Below, piece after piece: positions 52,501 to 64,000 of a stretch of 64,000 bases of DNA (positions are counted from its first letter, which is position 1; every line of letters starts with the position of its first letter). The stretch comes from Apostichopus japonicus. Its lineage: Eukaryota; Echinodermata; Holothuroidea; Aspidochirotida; Stichopodidae. Below the pieces are notes generated by a model that had not been told where the DNA came from, ran no database searches, and saw only the letters and a list, made by a program, of their open reading frames with translations. Position numbers and translations under genes: made by a program. The DNA lies in contig NC_092576.1 in NCBI RefSeq assembly GCF_037975245.1, forward strand, positions 41,606,611 through 41,670,610, given 5' to 3'.

Positions 52501-55500
52501 CTTCGAAGAATCACAAAAGCTGATATCATTCCATAATCAACAGTTGAACACAAAGTCCAATGGTGAAACGTCAGATGTCACCCTTACTACAGAGTACAGT
52601 GTGAAAGATCCAGTTGTTAAAAGGATAACTCTGGAATGCAAAGCTATAGGACCGAACGCTAATCTTTTTAGTCTCAGCTCCAAGCTTGATTTATTGTTGA
52701 AAGGAAGTAAGTAACAATTTGTGCCTTTTCTTGATATAAATGATGTCATAAATATTCCAGAACGTGACTGAATTTTCCATAAATTGATATAACCGCGTTG
52801 GCTAAGCATATATTGGTATTAATAAGATGGTGTTTTGCTTGAAAAAAATTGTCCTGAAAATATATTTGGCTTTATCTAGTAATGATAAAAACATTTTTTA
52901 ATATTTTTTTTAAATTTCTTTTAAATACAAAGTATTCTTATTGGAAATTGTCAACTCTTTCTTTGATGTGTATATGAATATTTGTAACGCGTTCATACAT
53001 TCTTTTTTACTTACCTTCAGATAACCAGTCCACCACCGAGAAAGCCGCCACAGAGGAAACCAGTAATCAACCATCAATAGCCACCACTATAGTCATTATC
53101 GTTATAATCGTTTTGATCATCATCATCATCATCGCTATTGCGGCTGTTTGCTTTTGGAAAGGTATTAAAAAAATAACACAAGCAAATTTTATATACAGTT
53201 AGAAAGAACATAGATTAAACATATTGATTTGATTTCAGTCGTATTCTTTACAAGCGTATATAATATGACATCGATTCATCAATTAATTTTTTTTTCTTCG
53301 AAGCGTACCTAAGGAGGAACAGGATCAGGAAGGATCTTTCATCAAAATCAGTCAATGGAGAGGTGATATTATATTATTTTTTATTTTGTAGTTTAAGGGC
53401 CATTAAAAGCACAAAAAATTATATCATAATTTAAGTACATTTTTGAGATAATACAATTTCCAGCATATAATATAATGCGAACTTTGGTAGACTCACCTTT
53501 TTTATATCAATCAGTCTGAATAATAGTTTCATGTTTGTTTTCCTTTCTCTTCTATGTCAACAGAACATCCCCATGCTACAGGACAAAGGTAGTATTTACA
53601 TAAGACCCTATAGCACAGTGCTACAATATTGTATGACTTTTCGAGTGCCTGACAATGGTATAGACATAACGAGATAATGAGCCGATTTATGATGGGCTCC
53701 AAAATACGGTTGTTATTCTGTAAAGTTGCTGTAACGGTCATAGTGGAAAGGCACTTTTCGGAATTTGCATCATACTATATTTACACGCATCACATTAACC
53801 TGCAATTTATTTCAAGAAATAAACGTGTTTGTGCTTGAATGCATTGTCGCTTGGAGTTCATACGATGGCATCAAAAGATGGTTTATAACATATAAATTAA
53901 AGTATTTGCTACTTACGCTCAAATACGCTGAAAAAGGAGGTTGTCTTAACGCATTATCACTATCAATTGTGATATATTTGAAATAGTTACCAGAGAAGAT
54001 TGCTCACTTTACCCAAATATGTTTTAAATGTGTGCTGTCTTTTTCACTTTTGATTGATCTGATAGAGCGAAGCAAAACATAGCTTACATTAGATCCCAAT
54101 AATAAGCATCTGTTAATCCTGTCTGTAACATTCCAAGTAGGTTACGCTATTTGTACTGGGATTTTCATGGACGGGGGGGGGGGGGCGGTGTTCAAAGCGC
54201 ATGCAGTCTCATTTGATATGCACAAACAGTCACTAGAGTGATTTTAAGAGAAGTGTGTCTTTTCTGTATTAGGTCTATTATGTTATATGGACACTTTCTG
54301 AAAGTAAAAACAATGTGTCGTGTAGCCGTTGTTATAACTTTACAACCAGTTCTTTATTATTTCCTCAAAAGAAAGCTAGAGTATTGTATTTTGGAATACC
54401 ATGCCTGACATGAAAACTATAAAATGTAGAACAGAAACATGGAGATCTTAATTAGTAAAGCACTTTTTATACAATTCTCTGGGCAACATGCCTAAAATAA
54501 AATGCCTAAAGAAATGCATGTCAATCATATTTTTTAACTTAGGCATTTCCTCAAGAGATGTCTGACATGTGTTTTCTTTCTTATTTCCTTTAGAACTGGA
54601 CAAGTTTATTTCCCAGCTTAAATCAACTTACGAGAACTTTTACAGCGCAGTTAAACCAATTCCGTTTTTTTCGAGCAACTGCACGGTACATGAACTATAT
54701 GTCGAGGGTGGCATTGACTACTTAGCAAAAAGCAAACCTACTACTGAAACTTGGAACCCTTTGGACTCATACAAAAATATGTTTTCTCATCCCAGTATGA
54801 CCGGTACTCGTTGGATGATCGAGGGTGGACCAGGGTACGGTAAATCTACACTCTCGCTACAACTTGCATATGAATGGTGTAATAACATTGAAGGGTCTTC
54901 TATGTGTGACGTGGAATTCTTTTTCCTTATCAGACTTAGGCAGCTGAAAGGAGTTTCTTCGATCTACGAAGCAATTAAGAAATTTATTTTACCAATAGAT
55001 TCTACGTTTTCTACTGTTGATATCCAAAGGTTCATAACTAACAGTTCATCTGTGTTAATAATCTTAGATGGTTTTGATGAGTATCCCGATAGAGAAGTTC
55101 CCTCGAACTCTGATGTCTTCAATATCATCAAGCGAACTATGTTCCCTGAACACCGAGTTGTATTAACCACAAGATCATCACATCTTCCAGAGGACTACGC
55201 ACCTCAAACTAATCGTATCAGGCTTACCGGGTTCAACAGCAAAGCCCAGGAAGAATACTTGCAAAAAGCTGTGACGATCAACGGATATAAATCTGCAGAG
55301 AGCACCATCCAGGAATGGCTACAAGAGAATCCTATCTTAAATGATCTCTGCGTGGTTCCTCTTTTCTTCGTGATGTATGCACATCTTAGTTTAGACAGTG
55401 ATGCCCTAAGAAACTGTACTTCCGTGACGAGTTTCTTCCGCTACATGATCACGTGTCTGCATAGTCATTTGAAACTAAAATTCAAAGATGAAAACGTCGA

Positions 55501-58500
55501 TTGTTTTGACCTGAATGAAAACGCTCATCAAAAACTGGATGAGTTATGTTTCAGTTATCTCAACGGTCACTCATATAACCCTGATATAGACAAACACGAA
55601 TTAATTCAAAAGCTCGGAGAAAGAAATGTTGAGAAGTACTTGAAAATTGGGATACTGCGGGAAGAAGAAAGCACAGAGGTATCCGAGAAGCCTTCAATCC
55701 AGGCTTCAGATCATGTGAAGAATGTTTCAAAAGTTCGTTTTTACCACAGCCTGTTCTGTGAGTGGTACGCATCACACCATGTTGCTGATGAGTTGGAAAA
55801 GATTAGCAACAGTCCAGCACAGGGAAACATGGATGAGATCTTGGAGGACTTAGACCCTTCTCATCTTCAGTACGTTTATAGATTTGCATGCGGAATAAAA
55901 GCAGAAGCAGCAAAGCGCATCCTGAATTATCTACAGATAGCTGAAGGCAATTTCAAGTTTTCTATTTTGTGTATCCTTGAGCAGGGTGGAAACATAGATG
56001 CGATTATCGACAACGTACGTCACGTTTGTTCTGAGACATTACAGATTAGGACTCAGGATTCAAGAATAGTACAGAGGTCTGTGATACAATTGGCGGAAAT
56101 CGCTGTCAGTAAGAAGGTAACGTATTACAATATATGTAGATGGAGTTGATCTCTGATAAGCTGATCAAATGTTAATTACATTGTTTATCATGGTAGATTA
56201 AAGATAAGTTTGACACATTTCATTTAGAATGAAACAGTTTGATATCTCAAATAATAGGTATGACTTATTCATCCCACTTCCTCCAATCTATTTGGCCCAT
56301 TCATCTTACAAGCACCATTCCAACAATGTCCTCAATTGTTTGTGCCAACATGGAGTGTTGTTTAAATAGAAGAATATAGGCTATGCCCCTATCAAAAAAG
56401 GATCAGTCTTAGTAATAGTACTGGTATATTAATTCAAAACAACATTCGCATCCCACAAGCTTTAGAAACTTTGTAATCCACGAAACCATTGATCATGTTT
56501 TAAGGCTCCTGCCTGAGCATATCACTGTAAATTCTTTGAACATTGTTGTTTGAAATCAAGTGAATGGAATATAATAGCAGAACAGATAAAGAAAGCAACT
56601 TTTCACATATCGTCACTTGATATGATAGACAACAATTTACAGTTATGAAAGATTTCATTTTTAAATATATATTTACCTACAGATTCTGATATCTAAATTG
56701 CAACTAATAGAATGCTTCCAGCAAGTGGATCCCACAAAGAAAGAAATCATCTTGGATTCCAAAGTTCGTTTGCCACTACTGAATGGTATCAAGTCATTGT
56801 GGATAGAACAGACGGGCAAGAGGTTTAGCCAGGACGAAATGGTTGATATCTTCAATCACATCTCAGAGTGTGAACATCTGAGTGAAATCCGGTAAAGTTC
56901 TACTTCATTAATCTATTTGATAATATTCGTAGCCTTATACTTTGCCTTTCCCATTCGATACTAACTGTCTCCTTGGCGTCGTCGTTCAACTTTCCGTTAT
57001 AATCGTCGTTGGTGTCATTTTCGTAATCGTTATCGTCGAGGTAAGCGATCATTGCCTTAATGATTATTACTGCAGTTGTCGGCGATGTCTTTGCCGCTGT
57101 CGTCTATGTAATCATCACCGTAATCGCTGACCTAGTTACTATCGTCGCTGTGGGCTATAGCTGTTCTTGTCGTTATCATTGCTGATGCCTCAGTTAATCT
57201 TTTTGGCCCTTGTCGTATATCGTTGCTGCTGACGCCGATCTGGTTCTCATTCTCGTCATCTCTGTACTATCGTTGTCATTACAACTGTCGTGTTGTTTTT
57301 AGTTTCGTTCTTGATGTACATACCAACATTGCTTGTATTAGAAAATAAGAGTCGCATTTGCGATATCTCTCACATTCTAACGAATGCTCCTTGTTCCAAG
57401 TGAACTTTTTAAATATTTAATATAAATCAGATGGATTTTGGTTAACGGGTGATTATAGCTAAAGATAGAAGAAATAGAATTCGTCCGAAAAAACAACATT
57501 GCAGGGGTGGTGTGTTGGTGTGGGACGGGTGGACCACTAACCCTATAGGTCTCCGGCGGAAAGGGTGCTTGAGTCGGGCTTGGCCAAGCTTGATCAGTTA
57601 TTACACTGCACCACACACTGCTGCTAATAGCTATAATCCAATTTAACCGTTAACCCAATAAACAGAGTGATATATTTACAAATCACAGTACAAAAACCTA
57701 AATTAGGCAAATGTTTTCCAAATGTAAAACGGTAACAGATGAAACATTTTTCAAGTATACTTTTATTTTCAGAATTTCATACGCGTTGCTACCTTATAGT
57801 TTCAAAGATGATCGCTTACTGGAACCACTACGTGCTAACAGAATGCAAGGTAAAGATTATCTGGGAAATGTTTTTATGTTATTTCATATTTCACTGCTCT
57901 TTGTCGTGTGGGACATCTCCATGTTTCTCAGAGTTTGTATAGATGCAGCTATAATATTCTTTATGTGATTCCATAAGTTATGTTTAATATGCTATATTTT
58001 CACAAATTTAGTCAGCACGTCAAGTGAACGAAACAATTTATTTTATTTTAATAATACGACAATATTATAATACGACAAAAAATAATCAAAAGGCATTGTA
58101 AAAAAATGAACAGCCATGACTTGGAACTTAGTGATGTGTAATCTATGTTTCTGTGATTGAACAGATTTCCAAACTTTGATTATTTTGAGCATACATTTGC
58201 TGACGTTAGTGCCTATCATTGGAATGTACAATAACACAATGAGAATGAATTGTTAAATATAATTTTGCTTTCAAATTTTGTCTCATGATTCAGTTCTTTG
58301 GTACCCTTCAGAACAATGGTTCATTCTTGATCTACATTCTGGAAATTGGCAGGTATGAAAGCAACATTTCTTTAGTATGATTAATATGGGGAATACCTTC
58401 CCTAAATTACAGACAAAATACAGACGCAGTAGTTGCGTTGATGTTCCTGAGTAATAGTTTAGCTATTTTTACCAAGAAACTGTCAAATTGGCAATTCTTC

Positions 58501-59503
58501 TGTTTTTTATAGTGGTTTATCTTTTTCTCTTGAGTATACACAAATTCCTCACACCTTGTTTCTTTATTTCACTTCCATTTTTAAGAAACACATCCCTTCT
58601 GACCTTTTGTGCTAATTTGATTTTTTAATCATATAAACTCTGACTAATATATTGTTCTTTGGATAAACAGTAAGTCATTGGACGACATAAGTTTGCAGGA
58701 AGCTATCACAACTAACTGTTTTGCTTCCTTTGACGTTTTAAGTTGATTCCATGAGTTGCCTATGTTTTATATATGTTCTTTTACTACTATAACCAGAACT
58801 TCATATTAAGCGAAAACGCCGTAGAGCTATAACAAAACTGTTGTTTATTATTTGCAATATATTAAATCTCCTGTTTGTACACACATTTAGGTAATTTATT
58901 TGTTATTTCACAGCACAAGACAGGGCTTTTTTATCTGGCCGAGGATGATTACAAAAAAGTGGTAAACAATTAAGTTTAATACGGTATAAATCTGCGTGAA
59001 TTCAATTCTGGTTCAATAATACCGCCCAGAAGTAACATTTGTCCATGTCTCCATTCCTGCAGTCAACGACGAGGAGGAGAACCTTATATGTTATTAATTC
59101 CTGAATAATGTATACTTAGTTGTTAAAAGAAGGATGCATTTTCTCTCAAGAGATTGTGATTCTTATCCTCGGCTTATGAATTGTTAGTTATAGATGTTAC
59201 TTCAATACGATTTCCGCTGTTTAACTTTGAACATATACTGAGCCAATCCTACTGTAGATACGACATATTTGTAATAAATCGATATTTGATACACCTTTAA
59301 ACAGCCGTTCACTTTGTTCAATGGGGTAACATGACCCTTCCCATCATCCCCTCTGCCTCCATCCTTACATTTCTACCTACTTGCCATAGTCTCCGTTGTC
59401 CATCACGTAACGTCGTAACTTAAGTGATTGTTTATTACGGCAAATTAACTGCTTTCTCTCGTTTTCTTTCCAGGTTGATGTCTTCCAAGATATTAACAAC
59501 TAA
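49541..59503 (+). CDS. Transmembrane Ig-NACHT receptor (membrane NLR-like)
   Basis: Hand-built 13-exon gene of about 1180 aa: 49541-49598, 50372-50692, 51169-51816, 52362-52706, 53021-53161, 53304-53362, 53563-53587, 54594-56116, 56683-56891, 57773-57849, 58294-58352, 58914-58961, 59474-59503. All junctions are GT..AG with matching phases, and the total (3543 nt) divides by three. Order: signal peptide (APLAVLVTIILLLSTST), V-set Ig (to about 126), two Ig domains on one exon (to about 342), fourth Ig (to about 457), membrane helix rich in Ile/Val (about 478-502), basic linker with YLRRNRIRK, then NACHT with Walker A GGPGYGKSTL (610-619), Walker B LIILDGFDEYP (687-697) and VVLTTRSS (721-728), then a helical region and a short C-terminus beginning like LRR flanks. 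NACHT proteins are STAND NTPases that oligomerise on signal. Here the sensor would be extracellular. The four last small exons are the least certain; no long LRR array was found. Confidence 0.8.
50372..52706 (+). other. Ectodomain exons: four Ig domains
   Basis: Exon 50372-50692 is a V-set-like Ig (TIVCHF, FWYY, then DGSLIVNNVSVEHE). Exon 51169-51816 encodes two Ig domains without an intron between them (SIICRIQHARPSVALTW; then IELPC, KLSIRDVQLRHGGVYRC). Exon 52362-52706 repeats the pattern of the second domain: YPIIDRCTHKGYC here against YPIVDDCTVIGDVC there, both followed by C..., P and L-x-W. All three exons are phase 1 at both ends. The second and fourth Ig domains look like an internal duplication with an extra cysteine pair. 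Confidence 0.85.
53021..53161 (+). other. Transmembrane exon of the Ig-NACHT receptor
   Basis: Phase-1/phase-1 exon: an acidic Ser/Thr-rich stalk, then a helix (TTIVIIVIIVLIIIIIIAIA) ending AVCFWK. The isoleucine run is encoded by a short (ATC)n repeat. This places the four Ig domains outside and the NACHT domain inside. Confidence 0.85.
54594..56116 (+). other. NACHT exon
   Basis: A single 1523-base exon carries the complete NACHT NTPase and its helical extension. An N-terminal LDKFISQLKSTYENFY segment precedes the Walker A (GGPGYGKST), then EFFFLIRLRQLKG, Walker B LDGFDEYPD, TTRSS, and a winged-helix or helical part with VPLFFVMYAHLSL and VRFYHSLFCEWYASHHV. It enters in phase 1 and leaves in phase 0. 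One large exon for the NACHT module is common in invertebrate NLRs and makes it easy to shuffle onto other receptors. Confidence 0.9.
56980..57300. repeat. Cryptically simple gtcgt/cgttat-rich stretch
   Basis: Dense degenerate tcgtt/cgttatcgtc/gtcgtc motifs in an intron of the Ig-NACHT gene. Short ORFs across it (Val/Ile or Cys-Arg-rich) reflect the repeat. Confidence 0.6.
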
Positions 59504-59586
59504 GTCATTAGATTAATTCAACTTCAAGTTGTTGGATTATCCGCTGGACATGGTGAGCTTGCCGTCATAAAGGAAAGAATATCATG

Positions 59587-59938
59587 TCACAATCTAAAAC
59601 GGTTTAACATTTCAACTTACGTTTTGTGGAGTCCACTCGCCAATGTCACCTTCGAAATGAACGTACAGTGATGGAACCAACTTTGGTCTTACCAAAGTGA
59701 CACAAAGTTGTTTCACAGATTGGTAGAGACTTATTTTACATGTGTAAACAATCCATCTTATCACAATCTAATGCGGTTTAACATTTCAACCTTAGTTTTG
59801 TGGAGTCCACACGCCAATGTCACCTTCGACTTGAACGTACAGTGATGGAACTAACTTTGGTCATACCAAAGGGACACAAAAGTTGTTTCACAGATTGATA
59901 GAGACTTATTTTATATGTGTTAACATTCCATCTTATCA
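59587..59938. repeat. Tandem duplication (174-bp unit), probable 3' UTR
   Basis: 59587-59760 and 59761-59938 are near-identical (tcacaatcta..acggtttaac to gtg.taacaatccatctta), starting 84 bases after the predicted stop of the Ig-NACHT gene and before AATAAA at 60328. Probably part of its 3' UTR. Confidence 0.9.
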
Positions 59939-60327
59939 AACACCAATGGATATAATTCTGTGGGTAACAGTAATATTAAATGTAACGTTGAAATGGCATA
60001 TGATGAATCGATACGAGGGTCGTCTCAACATACCGTTCTTGTGAATTCAAGAAAGAACAAGAGCATATTCTTCAATAGACAGAAGCTTATCCAGACTACT
60101 CAGGTACACTCACCAAAACGACCCTTCAGAGTAGCTTAGAGGTTATGTTTCATTCGAAATGCAGATGCTACCTTTGTGTTATTTTTCTATTCTAATTGTT
60201 GTTGTTAACTTTGCTGTATATTTCCTGTTCTAAGTTTTGATGTTACCTTCGTGTTATTTTTATTTCAGAACTAGTGAGAGAGAATATAGGTTACAGACTT
60301 ATAATACTATAACCTGTATACAAATCC

Positions 60328-60348
60328 AATAAACAACGCACCAATAAA
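60328..60348 (+). terminator. Polyadenylation signals, Ig-NACHT gene
   Basis: Two AATAAA hexamers (60328-60333 and 60343-60348) about 830 bases after the predicted stop. The first good candidates on this strand. Confidence 0.45.
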
Positions 60349-61558
60349 AACTAAAAAGAAAAGTTTGAATATTAAACCTTGATGAGCACTGAATGGTGAG
60401 GTGAAAAATAATGATAGCTGGCAGAATACTGACTATTATGGCAATACGTCTCTTCAAATGTGAAATGGTGGAACAATTCGGTACCTTTATTTGGCTGTCA
60501 AAGGAATGACATCTACTTGATTTTCATTGCATGCTTAATTGTTTGGTTGTTTTTGTGAAATCGATTGTATATATGCTATAGTTGTCTCGGACAATTCTAT
60601 TACATTTAGCAAACCTGGTTAAACTGCAATTTTTATATAAATTTACATATTAGTGTGTTTTGTCTTAAATATGTAGAGCTTTCATCAATTAATATATGTG
60701 TAGTTAAATATATAAAACTACATACATTGCTAAAATCAAATGGAATTTACCAACCGCGTTTGTATTTTTCCGATTGAAATTTATTCTAACCAGGATTATT
60801 ACTCCTTTTTAGGAGATTGTATATAAAGTAAACATACGAATTTGACACAGTCTTTTCTATCTGATACTTTCAAGTTCTGTTTCTTGGTTATCCATATTTT
60901 TTTGTAGTTATAAATTTGCACTTAGCCTCATTTTCTGTATGATTTTGCAGAAATATTTGTAGGTATAATAAAATAATATACCTAGACAACGATGCAAAAC
61001 GAAAGTCTCCACATTTGAAATGATCCTTATTTCTATCACGGTACTTGACTTCAAATACATAATAATAATAATTGAATAGTCTATCTCTAACACTGAACAA
61101 TTGTCCTTGAGCTAGAAGGACAAATCAAGATTGAGTTGAATGACTTTTCAAGAATTAAACAAAGAGACACTGGATTATTTATTTAAAAAAAAGGTGGAAT
61201 GATAGACAACGAGAGATCTTCACAAATGATTGAACTTGGTTATTAGAATGAAAACGTGATGCACTGAAGTGGGTATGAAAGTAAAACAGAATATAAATTG
61301 ACTGTAATCGAAAGAAAGTTTGACACACAAAGTACAACAGTCCATAGGAACCTTTGAAAAGTATGTTATGTAATCAATGAGTTAAGACTTACACTGGTTT
61401 ATTTAACCTTTCGTACATCGGGTCCGCAAGCGTTCTTTCAAGACATAGAGGGCAAAATGGTGTACTGGTACTCATGCTTTAACCATTGTACTGGTACTCA
61501 TACCCGCAACAAAGGAACTCTGCTTGGCAGCGGTACTCAAAATAGTACTTAGAACCCT

Positions 61559-61675
<117 letters not shown>

Positions 61676-62457
61676 CAGCAGTATATATATATTTCAGGCC
61701 ACAAAAATTCTCTCGTTTTCCCATTAAGATTTGTGTGGCATCTGAATCACTGACCTAATGGCCTTATCTTACTTAGTAGTCCAACCACCTTGATTGATGA
61801 ACCACAACAGTTTAAAGGGGCATTTCTTAATGTTCGAGAAATGCAACCTGGCGGACCGATAGCAGTCAGAAGTTTTAAAATAAAACTAAAATGGTGCCCA
61901 AAGGCTATCTTTTAATGAAATTGTGTTTCATAGGCAAATAGCAATCAGAATAATAAATTTGCGTTTGTTCGAATCTTTTATCAATCCCACACCAAAAACA
62001 TCATCTGGTTCAACTCCCCATCCCCTCCCTCCCCTTCCCAACATTCAGAATAGACGTGAAACCAATGCAGGAGGTTAGCTAATAACAAAACACTTCCCTT
62101 GGGTCCACAGGCTTCACTAAATATTGAACAGAAACACCATGAAAGTCAGCTATACAGCTATACAAAAAATATGAAGTCAATCATTCAATGTTATGTTTCT
62201 AACATCACCAAGCAGACCAACAATTCGACCCCTACTTTTTAAACATTTTGCAGAAAAATGTCCAATTGCTCAGTTAATGTAACTGAGCAATCCAATTTTT
62301 TTCTGATTTTTGATAAGATTTTATCTTGTTATCATAACAATTTACTGAAAAATGTCAACTTATGGGGCAAAGTCTTTATGTCGATGGCACTTTTAAGCTT
62401 CCGTAAATTAGCATTGAGCGATTTATTGTATTCCGTGGAGTCAATAGGCCTATATAT

Positions 62458-63606
62458 TAGTGTTTACACGGGTCCAAAAATCGGGAACCGGGTACCCGAG
62501 GGCCGTTTATCCTCGTGTATCACGATTTTCAAGAAATTACATATTGGATGCTGTAATAAATGCATTATATTCTCTACTGACAATGTTTTCATGTTCAAGT
62601 ACGTAGGTGTAAGATAAGGTATAAAACCTCCCTCAATAATTTGCTTGTTTCTTTCATTAACTTGTTAATAAATTAATTATTTAATTATAATTAGCATTAC
62701 TACTAACATCGCACTGCCGCCGCTGCTTATGCTAGCTCGTGCACGTCTATTGGATCAACCCATATAAATATCCAATTTAGCTCTTAAACAGTTGTTACTA
62801 CTACTACTATCTATTATGCAGGCCAAGGGATCGCATTAGCCGCGAGATTGCGCGATTCGCGCAATTTGATCGCATTTGGAATAAACGATTAGTGAAAAGC
62901 TACTTGCGATTACTATTTTTTAGTTATCCCGTCTATAATCCATAAACATCGCGTAAAATTCCTTGTCAGCCTTTCCTTCTTTGAAATAAACGAATGAATA
63001 AATAATAATTTCTTCCACATGGTAGCCTAACACCACACTAAGTCAATGAGAAATCTAGCTAAGCCTAACCATCTGTTTATTTGCTGGAGTTGTGACGCAG
63101 TTATAAGACATCCATGGAATACTTTTGTTATTGCTGTTACGTTCGACCACATGGTTGCCTAACACCACACTAAGTCAATGGGGGTAGTCTAGCCTAGTCA
63201 TCTGTTTATTAGCTGAAATTGTGACGCAGTTATAAGATATCTATGGGAAGCTTTCGTTATTGCTGTTATCTTCGAACACATGGTAGCCTAACAACACACT
63301 AAGTCAATGGGAAATCAGCCTAACCATCGGTTTGCATTTTTTTTTTTTTAACAATCACACTTTGCGTATGATTCGGGAAATAAATTAGGAACCGGGTAGT
63401 ATCGCGTCGAACGGACTCCTTGGTTATTGCTGTTATCTTCGACCACATTGTAGTCTAACACCACAAAGTCAATGGGAAATCTGCTTAACCGTCGGTTTGC
63501 CATTTTTTTTTTTTTTAAATCACACTTTGCTTAGGATTCGGGTAATAAATAAGGAACCGGGTAGTATCACGTCGGGCGGGTACCCGGATAACCCGTGCAA
63601 ACACTA
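62458..63606. mobile_element. Non-autonomous hAT-like DNA transposon
   Basis: The left end tagtgtttacacgggt and the inverse of the right end (tagtgtttgcacgggt) form terminal inverted repeats, and both ends also contain cgggtacccg internally. The element is flanked on both sides by the identical 8-mer ctatatat (62450-62457 and 63607-63614). An 8-bp target duplication is the hallmark of hAT transposases. The 1149-bp element has no transposase ORF. It contains an internal tandem array (63016-63580). Confidence 0.85.
63016..63580. repeat. Internal tandem repeats of the hAT-like element
   Basis: Four diverged units start with variants of ccacatggtagcctaacacc at about 63016, 63150, 63277 and 63440. 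The last two also share a T-run and a gattcggg.aataaat.aggaaccggg segment. Confidence 0.8.
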
Positions 63607-63907
63607 CTATATATCGTGAATTTACTTAACCTAGCGAACAGGGTCAACCCACCCAATAACAAAATTAGTACATAAATAAACCGAATTGAAGCTGGTGAAC
63701 GTTGCATAATAGTTCTATTAGGCAATTTGTTTTAGAGTATTCAAAATTATACGAAGTTTAGTACGGTGGAGTATAAGGATCACGAAATACAATTTCTCAA
63801 AGTGGCACTGAAAACGTGATAAATATCACTGATTAAAGGTCAATTTTAACCGAAATTTTTAGGTCATTCACAATCACAAGGATATATGAATAGGCCTAGG
63901 TAAATTA

Positions 63908-63942
63908 GAGTACGACAGTCGGAAATTCCGACTGTCGCACTC
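63908..63942. repeat. Palindrome at the right edge
   Basis: gagtacgacagtcgg-aaatt-ccgactgtcgcactc: a near-perfect inverted repeat with one mismatch. Possibly the start of another foldback element running out of the window. Confidence 0.7.
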
Positions 63943-64000
63943 AAATTTTCCAACTATCGTCAGTTTTACCAAAATTGGGGAGGGTGGGGAGACACCCCAC

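Noticed and set aside
53765-53986. 73-codon ORF between linker and NACHT exons
   Set aside because: Lies in an intron, has no splice sites in phase, and the flanking exons join without it.
58672-58746. Plus-strand segment SLDDISLQEAITT as a terminal exon of the Ig-NACHT gene
   Set aside because: Possible in phase 0 after a weaker acceptor, but the chain 58352 to 58914 to 59474 also keeps phase with better sites. Left out, though an isoform cannot be excluded.

Overview
This is a eukaryotic, metazoan window: AT-rich, with long introns bounded by GT..AG sites and long (TA)n arrays. It carries immunoglobulin receptors, a NACHT NTPase, a small NXPE-type gene cluster, and LINE, Penelope-like and hAT-like elements. 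The NXPE and NACHT content and the repeat style suggest a deuterostome invertebrate, most likely an echinoderm such as a sea cucumber. That assignment is an inference from character, not from a search. All multi-exon models below were built by hand by matching splice sites and codon phase between exons.

Layout. 1-7.3 kb has no confident gene: a diverged tandem duplication and two unassigned ORFs. 7.4-22.1 kb (minus) is an 18-exon receptor of about 781 aa: signal peptide, three Ig domains, one membrane helix, a juxtamembrane region built from three repeated two-exon cassettes, a tyrosine-kinase-like domain that has lost essentially every catalytic residue, and a tail with a YVPM motif. 24.3-43.5 kb (plus) is an NXPE (filamin-type repeat plus PC-esterase-like) cluster: two intact two-exon genes (24.3-27.2 and 40.8-43.5 kb), a heavily broken copy between them (31.2-33.5 kb), and an orphan first exon (29.9 kb). 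33.7-34.3 kb holds a foldback element between direct repeats. 36.3-37.6 kb is a LINE remnant. 38.6-40.5 kb is a Penelope-like remnant followed by three hammerhead-ribozyme-like motifs between (TA)n arrays. 45.2-46.3 kb (minus) is a second LINE remnant, and 46.9-47.1 kb holds a U2-snRNA-like sequence. 49.5-59.5 kb (plus) is a 13-exon gene of about 1180 aa: signal peptide, four Ig domains, one membrane helix, a short linker and a cytoplasmic NACHT NTPase. 62.5-63.6 kb is a non-autonomous hAT-like transposon with an 8-bp target duplication.

How it fits together. The two receptor genes are related in their outer halves. Both begin with a V-set Ig with the same (D/N)GSLxIxxVSxxHE signature, followed by Ig domains with a C-x5-RP-x3-L-x-W signature (relaxed in some copies), on exons with phase-1 boundaries. 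Their inner halves differ: a dead kinase with a docking tail in one, a NACHT NTPase in the other. I read this as a combinatorial surface-receptor family in which a common Ig ectodomain is joined to alternative signalling modules. The Ig-TM-NACHT protein is in effect a membrane-anchored NLR, and it is the most unusual object in the window.
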